From: a virus
Virus record (IMG/VR): IMGVR_UViG_3300035703_000006
Span: 62,001 to 126,000 of that record
Strand: one strand, 5' to 3'
Length of the DNA: 64,000 nt
Within the stretch, counting starts at the first letter, position 1. Each line of letters opens with the position of its first letter. Under the pieces are notes generated by a model. The model was given only the letters and a program-made list of their open reading frames with translations. It was not told the origin of the DNA and ran no database searches. Below, one piece after another: positions 59,018 through 64,000 of the stretch. Position numbers and translations under genes: made by a program.

Positions 59018-59239
59018 TCAGACTTTTGTATTGTTTGAGTCATTTTTCTTTTTTAATTTGAATGCAGCATCACCAAGAAATGATCCCACAGCAAGAGTAA
59101 GAACCTTGGCATATGCATCTCTGTTTGTGGATTCCAATTCCACCATTCCTTCACTACGAATGGCAACGGATTCTACTGCAGAAATCATACAGGCACTCCA
59201 AACAATAAGAAATAATCTAACGATATTGAAGTAAATCAT
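59018..59239 (-). CDS. Small membrane protein (73 aa)
   Basis: 73 residues. Two hydrophobic parts: an N-terminal segment (IVRLFLIVWSACMISAV) and AKVLTLAVGSFLGDAAFKLK. Last gene of the minus-strand block; overlaps the nuclease by 4 nt. Unrelated-looking to known holins, but topology fits a pinholin-like or antiholin role. Unknown. Confidence 0.5.
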   Translation of the reverse strand: MIYFNIVRLFLIVWSACMISAVESVAIRSEGMVELESTNRDAYAKVLTLAVGSFLGDAAFKLKKKNDSNNTKV

Positions 59240-59649
59240 TTTTTTCTAATTTGCTTAAGAACATCAAAATTCTTGTTTTTTGTCCCACCATCATAGGCAA
59301 GGGCATAACCTTCAGTAATCATTTGTTCATTCAATGATGTTGCTTCTCCGTTAATAAACAAATGCCCTATAATACGACCATACTTTTCTGTAGAATCTGG
59401 AAGTTCTGTTTTGATAATAATATCTTTAGCACCTTCTACTCGATGCTTCAACCATTCTTTTGATTCTAAACCAAGTGCCTTTTCTTTGAGGTCTGTTGTT
59501 CTACTTTCTGGAGTATCTACACCAGCAAGACGAATGCGTTTTGTGAGGGAGATATCAAACCCCAAATCAATATCTGCGTCAATCGTATCACCATCGACGA
59601 CTTTGTGAATTTCACGAATTCTGTAAATATAAGGATCTTTGTTTTCCAT
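59236..59649 (-). CDS. Staphylococcal-nuclease-like thermonuclease
   Basis: 137 residues. SNase fold order: KVVDGDTIDADI, RIRLAGVDTPESR (about 38-50), KEWLKHRVEG, YGRIIGHLFING (about 91-102) and ALAYDGG. The two Arg, Glu and Asp expected for catalysis are present. No signal peptide is evident. Confidence 0.92.
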   Translation of the reverse strand: MENKDPYIYRIREIHKVVDGDTIDADIDLGFDISLTKRIRLAGVDTPESRTTDLKEKALGLESKEWLKHRVEGAKDIIIKTELPDSTEKYGRIIGHLFINGEATSLNEQMITEGYALAYDGGTKNKNFDVLKQIRKK

Positions 59650-59861
59650 CAGAAGGGTAAACCGAACTTCTGAGTATTTAGTTTGGGAATAGGTAATTTT
59701 TCAAATGCCTTATTGACTTGATTCTCTACAACTTTACCAACGAACTGCTCTGGGTTGTTGAGAATTGCTTCTGCTTTTTTATAAGTCACATAAGCACCAT
59801 AACAAAGTGCTCCACTAATCACTAAACTCGTTGTGGATAAAATAAGTGCTAGGTGTTTCAT
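59649..59861 (-). CDS. Small membrane-anchored protein (70 aa)
   Basis: 70 residues. N-terminal hydrophobic anchor (LALILSTTSLVISGALCYGA) then an amphipathic helix with VENQVNKAFEKLP and a PIPKLNTQKF tail. Overlaps the nuclease start by 1 nt. Function unknown. Confidence 0.6.
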   Translation of the reverse strand: MKHLALILSTTSLVISGALCYGAYVTYKKAEAILNNPEQFVGKVVENQVNKAFEKLPIPKLNTQKFGLPF

Positions 59862-59879
59862 TTTTTCTTTCCTCCTTTT

Positions 59880-60041
59880 TTAATCGTTCTTTTGTCGGGA
59901 CGAGAGTGTCCGTTCTTGTGAATCCATTTTGCCATCCTTCATTTCCTCATGTGCTAGTTTTAATATGTAGTAGATTACATATGCTGTAAAAATAAGACCA
60001 CAACTTAATATAATTACTACTCCCCAAGGAAATACGTTCAT
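59880..60041 (-). CDS. Small membrane protein (53 aa)
   Basis: 53 residues. One transmembrane helix (GVVIILSCGLIFTAYVIYYI) and a charged C-terminus. Overlaps the next gene by 4 nt (ATGA). Function unknown. Confidence 0.5.
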   Translation of the reverse strand: MNVFPWGVVIILSCGLIFTAYVIYYILKLAHEEMKDGKMDSQERTLSSRQKND

Positions 60042-60235
60042 TCTCTTCCCTCTTCTTTATGAATCCAAACTTTCAAATTCTTTACATATTTTCTTAATAT
60101 TTCTGCTTGTGATAAGTGCCAGTCATCTCCAGTCTTGATATAGTTCTTAATGTGCTCATCAACAGCATCAAGACATTTTTTAATTACTGGATTCCAGGGT
60201 TCTCTAATTGGAGTATTCCATTCTCTTTTGGACAT
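60038..60235 (-). CDS. Conserved hypothetical (65 aa)
   Basis: 65 residues. REPWNPVIKKCLDAVDEHIK, then YIKTGDDWHLSQAEILRKYV; helical, soluble. Looks like a recurrent cyanophage small protein. Function unknown. Confidence 0.65.
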   Translation of the reverse strand: MSKREWNTPIREPWNPVIKKCLDAVDEHIKNYIKTGDDWHLSQAEILRKYVKNLKVWIHKEEGRE

Positions 60236-60336
60236 AAGTATTCAATAGTATAAAGTTGTCCTTTGTGTATAAAATCAATCTTACATAAATTCGGACCAAT
60301 CATAACATTACCAGCAATTAAAATTTCTAATAACAT
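60184..60336 (-). CDS. Possible small protein (50 aa)
   Basis: 50 residues, MLLEILIAGNVMIGPNLCKI then IDFIHKGQLYTIEYLCPK. Coupled (TAATG) to the upstream basic peptide but overlaps the 60038 gene by 52 nt. Moderate support. Confidence 0.4.
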   Translation of the reverse strand: MLLEILIAGNVMIGPNLCKIDFIHKGQLYTIEYLCPKENGILQLENPGIQ

Positions 60337-60449
60337 TATTTCTTTTTGCCTCCATTTTTTGCTTTCTTGGCAGTTGCATTACCTTGATTTTGTTTAGGTT
60401 GCTTTCCACCACCAGATCCTTTCTTACCTTTATTTGCGGACTTGGACAT
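60336..60449 (-). CDS. Tiny Lys-rich peptide (37 aa)
   Basis: 37 residues, about one-third Lys, with GSGGGKQPKQNQGN. Overlaps the end of the upstream secreted-protein gene by 20 nt. DNA or RNA binding possible; unknown. Confidence 0.45.
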   Translation of the reverse strand: MSKSANKGKKGSGGGKQPKQNQGNATAKKAKNGGKKK

Positions 60450-61053
60450 TTTCTTGCATTTTTGGAGACTTAATATTTATTGAATTTGCGGGATCTATTG
60501 TAACAATTTTTGGTGGTTGTATGATGACATCGGAACATACTTTTGCATATGGACTTGTGGGGTGAAAGTCAATTCCACCTTTTTTTGCTTCTCCACATTT
60601 CAATAGTCTTACTAATTCAAAGTCAAGTCTTGCTTTTGCTGCTTCTGCGTCTTGTCTTGCAATCTCTGTACGAACTCTTTGCTTGCATAGTTCTTGTAAT
60701 GAACCATCTATGGGAATTGAGATTCCAGCAGATATTCCCGTATTCAGAGAGTTTTGTTGATATGATGTTGGATCTGTGTTATTGGAAAGGCTGTTGTATC
60801 CAAAAGTTTGAATATTAAATGTTGAACCTTGGCATGATACTCCTCCACCATAAGTATTCACAGCAAAAGGACCTTGTAGTACCTGAACGGCCTGGTTTGT
60901 GACATTACCAGTTGCAGATGCTGAAGGTCCTGCTATATTTGTATTTGAAGGTGCCTGTTGTGCATAGGCAGAGGAACACAATAATAAAGTTATTGTGTAA
61001 ATACTGAGATGCTGTTTGTAACCGATTCTTCTACGGTTTTGCGATCTATCCAT
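60430..61053 (-). CDS. Secreted hypothetical (third of cluster)
   Basis: 207 residues. Signal-like segment IYTITLLLCSSAYAQQ after a basic n-region. Mature part Ser/Thr/Asn/Gly-rich (GPSASATGNVTNQAVQVLQG, NTYGGGVSCQGSTFNIQTFG), two Cys pairs, then an Arg/Glu helix and a Pro-rich end. Overlaps the previous gene by 64 nt. Resembles secreted cyanophage proteins of unknown role. Confidence 0.65.
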   Translation of the reverse strand: MDRSQNRRRIGYKQHLSIYTITLLLCSSAYAQQAPSNTNIAGPSASATGNVTNQAVQVLQGPFAVNTYGGGVSCQGSTFNIQTFGYNSLSNNTDPTSYQQNSLNTGISAGISIPIDGSLQELCKQRVRTEIARQDAEAAKARLDFELVRLLKCGEAKKGGIDFHPTSPYAKVCSDVIIQPPKIVTIDPANSINIKSPKMQENVQVRK

Positions 61054-61352
61054 GTTTCTTTAGAAATTCCAGGAGTCAATTGAGTCTCACTAAACTGGAA
61101 CGGAGCACCTTGATTAATGATTGTATAGTTCGCACCTGGACCTGGACGATCTGGGATATTGATATTAGTACCAGTGACTGTATAAGATGTCCCAGTAGAA
61201 TATTCTATTTGTTTAATAACTTCAATCACTTCAGTGCGAGTTTTAGTCTCGGAAGTAATTGTTCCACTTGTAAAGTTAGGAGTGACTGAACCAGCATACG
61301 AAGGAGCAATAACTCCCAAGACTGCAACCAGTCCGAGAGTTATATGTTTCAT
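60990..61352 (-). CDS. Secreted hypothetical, paralog of 61349
   Basis: 120 residues. Signal peptide HITLGLVAVLGVIAPSYAG. Core SYTVTGTNINIPD, then YTIINQGAPFQFSETQ, aligns with SYSVSGTNIQSSA and YSINTAGQAFTFSES of the 61349 product. Overlaps both neighbours. Function unknown; beta-rich. Confidence 0.7.
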   Translation of the reverse strand: MKHITLGLVAVLGVIAPSYAGSVTPNFTSGTITSETKTRTEVIEVIKQIEYSTGTSYTVTGTNINIPDRPGPGANYTIINQGAPFQFSETQLTPGISKETWIDRKTVEESVTNSISVFTQ

Positions 61353-61810
61353 TTGAATACACTTAATTCAATACTACGTTGTGCTGTAGCAGTTGTACCA
61401 GAACCACCAGCAGTAATAGTAGGAACACCTGTACCTGATAATGTACCAGCGAGAGTACCTTTTTCTCCACCGATCTGAGTAACACTATCACCATAAAGAT
61501 TTGGTGAAGCAATCTGTCCTGAGGTAACTGTCTGAGAAGTTACATCAACATCAGCAGCATTGAAACTTTCTGAGAAAGTAAATGCTTGACCTGCTGTATT
61601 GATTGAGTATGTTCCTGCACCAGCAACACCGCCAAATGCAGATGATTGAATGTTGGTTCCTGAAACAGAATATGATGCTCCAATTCTCGTGGATTGAACC
61701 GCAGCACCCTGTACACCCAATTGAACAGAATCAGTGATTTTGGATGTAATTTCAGCAGCACTTACAGGAGTAACAAAGAATAACGAAAAGGCTAAAAAGA
61801 GTCTTTTCAT
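61349..61810 (-). CDS. Secreted hypothetical, first of the minus-strand block
   Basis: 153 residues. Signal peptide RLFLAFSLFFVTPVSA. Gly/Ser/Thr-rich beta-type mature part (GVQGAAVQSTRIGASYSVSG, YSINTAGQAFTFSES, TAGGSGTTATAQRSIELS). Could form an extracellular or surface layer; unknown. Behind the minus-strand NCTAAATA site. Confidence 0.7.
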   Translation of the reverse strand: MKRLFLAFSLFFVTPVSAAEITSKITDSVQLGVQGAAVQSTRIGASYSVSGTNIQSSAFGGVAGAGTYSINTAGQAFTFSESFNAADVDVTSQTVTSGQIASPNLYGDSVTQIGGEKGTLAGTLSGTGVPTITAGGSGTTATAQRSIELSVFK

Positions 61811-61833
61811 TTTTTTGTGACGAACACTACTTT

Positions 61834-61841
61834 TATTTAGT
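61834..61841 (-). promoter_or_regulatory. Late-promoter variant ACTAAATA (minus strand)
   Basis: NCTAAATA reading on the minus strand, 23 nt before ATG 61810. Spacing matches the other late promoters. Confidence 0.5.
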
Positions 61842-61851
61842 TCTTAGAGGC

Positions 61852-61880
61852 TTGACAGGAAGGATGGTGCGTAGTATGAT
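61852..61880 (+). promoter_or_regulatory. Sigma70 promoter of psbA
   Basis: TTGACA (61852-61857), exactly 17 bp, TATGAT (61875-61880). Near-consensus; start about 61887, giving a leader of about 167 nt. Confidence 0.85.
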
Positions 61881-61885
61881 AAATA
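61878..61885 (+). promoter_or_regulatory. Late promoter GATAAATA overlapping the psbA -10
   Basis: NATAAATA sharing 3 bases with TATGAT. Would keep psbA expressed by gp55 polymerase late in infection. Confidence 0.6.
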
Positions 61886-61978
61886 GGTAAACAAATGTTA
61901 CGAAATCAAAACAATTCTTAACATTGTTAAACACCCGATTAACCGAGACCTATGGGTGTATAAATTACGTCTCTCATG

Positions 61979-62001
61979 CCCACACTGGAGGGTGGTGTGG
62001 G
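61979..62001 (+). promoter_or_regulatory. Hairpin in the psbA leader
   Basis: Stem CCCACAC / GTGTGGG, followed by a smaller CCAG / CTGG hairpin (about 62019-62032). Possible translation control of psbA. Confidence 0.5.
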
Positions 62002-62053
62002 AAATAACGTACTATCCAGTTCCCCCTGGACTTTTACTTACCCTTTAACGAAA

Positions 62054-63394
62054 ATGACTGCTTCTATTGCACAACGCAATTCTACTACTAATCTCTGGGA
62101 ATCTTTTTGCCAGTGGGTTACTTCAACCGATAACCGCCTTTATGTGGGTTGGTTCGGTGTTCTTATGATTCCAACGTTGCTTGCTGCAACGACTTGCTTC
62201 ATCATCGCATTCATCGGTGCTCCCCCTGTGGACATTGATGGAATTCGTGAACCCGTTGCTGGTTCACTCATGTACGGAAACAACATCATCTCTGGTGCTG
62301 TGATTCCTTCGTCCAACGCAATTGGACTGCACTTTTACCCCATCTGGGAAGCTGCTTCTCTAGATGAATGGCTTTACAATGGTGGACCTTTCCAACTGGT
62401 AGTGTTCCACTTCCTCATTGGTATTTACTGCTATATGGGTCGTGAGTGGGAACTTTCATATCGTCTAGGTATGCGTCCTTGGATCATGGTTGCTTACTCT
62501 GCACCTGTTGCTGCTGCAAGCGCAGTGTTCCTGGTCTATCCTTTTGGTCAAGGTTCTTTCTCTGATGCAATGCCTCTAGGTATCTCTGGCACCTTTAACT
62601 ACATGCTTGTGTTCCAGGCAGAGCACAACATCCTGATGCACCCCTTCCATATGCTTGGAGTTGCTGGTGTGTTTGGTGGTTCTCTGTTCTCTGCTATGCA
62701 TGGATCTCTTGTTACCTCCTCACTGGTTCGTGAAACCACTGAGAATGAGTCACAGAACTATGGTTACAAGTTCGGTCAAGAAGAAGAGACTTACAATATT
62801 GTTGCTGCTCATGGTTATTTCGGACGCCTTATTTTCCAATACGCTTCCTTCAATAACTCCCGTTCGCTGCACTTCTTCCTCGCTGCCTGGCCTGTTGTCG
62901 GTATCTGGTTTACTGCTCTTGGTGTAAGCACTATGGCTTTTAACCTTAATGGATTTAATTTCAACCAGTCTATCGTTGATGGTCAGGGTAAGGTTATTAA
63001 CACTTGGGCTGACGTTCTGAACCGTGCAGGTCTGGGCATGGAAGTGATGCACGAGCGCAACGCTAGATTTGTTGGTGTTGTTGCCTAGTAATAGGCATTA
63101 GAAAAATCGGGTTAAACGGGGAAACTCTCAAGTAGACAATCCCGTACCAAGTCAGAAAGGGTTTAAGTTTTCTGAAAGGTCTAACGACTAGGTAGTGAGT
63201 CCCAACAATAATCTACCCACGAATGCCCGACTCCTTAATAAACATAAGGATGAAGAGATAGTCTGAACTTACTGGCGACAGTAAGAAGTAAAGAATAAAG
63301 AGTCTTTACGATAACACAATTGCACAATTTCCCTCTTGACCTCGCAGCAGCAGAAGCAACACCAGTTGCTCTTACTGCTCCAACCATCGGTTGA
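62054..63394 (+). CDS. psbA: Photosystem II D1 protein, split by a group I intron
   Basis: Join of 62054-63064 and 63323-63394 gives 361 codons, 360 residues, the normal D1 length. ATG 62054 is chosen because MTASIAQRN ... [11 protein letters not shown] matches D1; ATG 61976 would add 26 unrelated residues. Exon 1 ends MHERNA; exon 2 starts HNFPLDLA and ends VALTAPTIG, restoring the D1 C-terminus with the Mn-cluster ligand region and processing site. Phage D1 replaces damaged host D1 during infection. Residue numbering is +1 to Synechocystis D1. Confidence 0.97.
63065..63322 (+). mobile_element. Group I intron in psbA (258 nt)
   Basis: Exon 1 ends with T (63064) and the intron ends with G (63322), as in group I introns. 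P1 pairs exon AACGCT (63059-63064) with intron GGTGTT (63074-63079), with the U-G at the splice site. ACGGG/CCCGT (63116-63120 / 63141-63145) fits P5-P4, and GACTA (63186-63190) pairs with TAGTC (63259-63263) as P7, followed by the usual AGATAGTCTGA core. No ORF inside. S-PM2 carries a psbA intron of the same class. Confidence 0.93.
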
Positions 63395-63420
63395 GTTTCT
63401 TAAAAACTGAATAATAATCA

Positions 63421-63447
63421 GAGAGACCTTTACGGGTCTCTTTTTTT
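63421..63447 (+). terminator. Intrinsic terminator after psbA
   Basis: Stem AGAGACC / GGTCTCT (about 63422-63428 / 63435-63441), then T7. Confidence 0.9.
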
Positions 63448-63458
63448 GTGGTATAATA

Positions 63459-63466
63459 TATAAATA
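63459..63466 (+). promoter_or_regulatory. Late promoter TATAAATA upstream of the endonuclease
   Basis: Exact octamer 26 nt before ATG 63493; a TATAAT (63452-63457) overlaps just upstream and could act as a sigma70 -10. Confidence 0.72.
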
Positions 63467-63492
63467 GTTATGGAAAGTTATGAGCAACCTTT

Positions 63493-64000
63493 ATGGATTT
63501 GCACCAACTAGTAATATCTGAATGTGATAGAAGAGGATTGGAACTAATTCATCTTCCTGAAAAACTTGTTCGTCGTTCTACTGATGTGATTGTAAGTTGC
63601 CCTTGCACAGGTCAACGAAATATGAGCATAAGAAACTTTATTGTGACCTATGAAAAAGGTGGTGAAGCATTCTGTTGTAAAAGAAAAGCAAAAATTGGAA
63701 AGAATAATCCAGCATTTGGGAAACCAACTTGGAATGCAGGAACTGTTGGTGTATCAAAGAGTTATGGATTTTTCGGTTTTAAAGAAGAATGGTCTGATAG
63801 AGAAGATTACTTGTATTTTATTGAAACCATTTATGGAACATACAAGATAGGAAGGTCTTTTCATGGAATAAAATATCGTTTTACTGAAACTATAAAAGAA
63901 CTTGGTGAATGGAAAGCAACTCATAAAGAAGTGTTTGATTGTGAGAGATACATTTTGGATGCATATAAGCAGTATCAAAAGAAGATTAGTGGTATAATTG
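63493..64000 (+). CDS. Free-standing homing endonuclease candidate (3' partial)
   Basis: 169 residues visible, frame open to the window end. N-terminal Cys pairs C36-P-C38 and C61-C62 suggest a zinc-bound segment. Residues 67-83 (KIGKNNPAFGKPTWNAG) look like a NUMOD3 DNA-binding motif. Residues 106-122 (YLYFIETIYGTYKIGRS) are a GIY-YIG core, with Glu in ERYILDAYKQY as candidate metal ligand. Placed right after the intron-bearing psbA, like F-CphI in S-PM2, which cuts intronless psbA. Specificity here is inferred. Confidence 0.8.
   Translation, partial: MDLHQLVISECDRRGLELIHLPEKLVRRSTDVIVSCPCTGQRNMSIRNFIVTYEKGGEAFCCKRKAKIGKNNPAFGKPTWNAGTVGVSKSYGFFGFKEEWSDREDYLYFIETIYGTYKIGRSFHGIKYRFTETIKELGEWKATHKEVFDCERYILDAYKQYQKKISGII

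Noticed and set aside
61976-62053. Upstream in-frame ATG extending psbA by 26 residues
   Set aside because: The added residues have no D1 similarity and the segment forms leader hairpins; ATG 62054 gives the normal 360-residue D1.
62655-63052. Alternative-frame ORFs within psbA on both strands
   Set aside because: Contained within the conserved D1 gene with no start signals. An antisense RNA here, as reported for S-PM2, cannot be seen from sequence alone.
63065-63088. psbA as a naturally truncated 344-residue gene
   Set aside because: The missing C-terminus is encoded perfectly from 63323 and group I intron pairings lie between, so splicing explains it better.
1-64000. CRISPR arrays, insertion sequences, integrase or attachment sites
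   Set aside because: No regularly spaced repeats, transposase or integrase genes were seen; the window reads as a lytic phage.

Overview
The window is a dense, AT-rich stretch of a T4-like cyanophage genome (marine cyanomyovirus type, of the S-PM2 / Syn9 / P-SSM group; host inferred to be marine Synechococcus or Prochlorococcus). The evidence is the T4 core set in T4-like order (gp21-22-23, uvsY, uvsW, gp55, gp47, gp46, gp45, gp44, gp62, regA, gp43, uvsX, gp41, gp61, nrdA, nrdB) next to cyanobacterial-type genes (psbA, two hli, a petF ferredoxin, a DUF3110 protein, a YRG-repeat protein, mazG, hsp20).

Layout. 1-3.9 kb: head genes (protease, scaffold, major capsid) and a tube-fold tail protein. 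3.9-20.9 kb: recombination, replication and late-transcription genes, almost all overlapping by a few bases. 20.9-26.8 kb: accessory and virion genes, including two proteins with leaders like the T4 capsid-targeting sequence. 26.8-31.3 kb: primase and class Ia ribonucleotide reductase. 31.3-38.3 kb: small genes behind a glutamine-riboswitch-like leader, two large probable virion proteins, a GIY-YIG-type nuclease, a tail-lysozyme-type muralytic protein, a tRNA-Gly, a putative outer-membrane barrel protein and a run of tiny ORFs. 38.3-54.6 kb: an unbroken 18-gene glycan operon with GDP-fucose synthesis (gmd, fcl), two fucosyltransferase families (GT10, GT11), other glycosyltransferases, methyltransferases, an acetyltransferase and a short sugar-nucleotide dehydrogenase. 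54.6-56.1 kb: photosynthesis/redox cassette (hli, petF, hli, peroxiredoxin). 56.1-58.9 kb: lysis-type genes (C39-like peptidase, GH24 lysozyme, holin candidate). 59.0-61.8 kb: the only minus-strand block (nuclease, membrane peptides and three secreted proteins, two of them clear paralogs). 61.8-64.0 kb: psbA split by a group I intron, followed by a free-standing homing endonuclease that runs off the end.

Expression signals are unusually legible. T4-type late promoters (NATAAATA) sit 20-30 nt before many starts. Near-consensus sigma70 promoters precede gp55, the riboswitch, the hli cassette and psbA. Most intrinsic terminators are physically fused to the next promoter: in three cases the TTGACA -35 box lies inside the terminator hairpin and the U-tract forms the 17-bp spacer; in others the U-tract runs into TATAAATA, or a CTAAATA variant sits in the hairpin loop.

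The most noteworthy items are these terminator-promoter chimeras, the phage-borne Downstream-peptide (glutamine) riboswitch, the probable head-packaged proteins with gp21-cleavable leaders, the psbA intron plus endonuclease pair, the fucose glycan operon, an N-terminal module shared by two different lysis enzymes, and the secreted paralog cluster. All function calls come from reading motifs; no database search was run.
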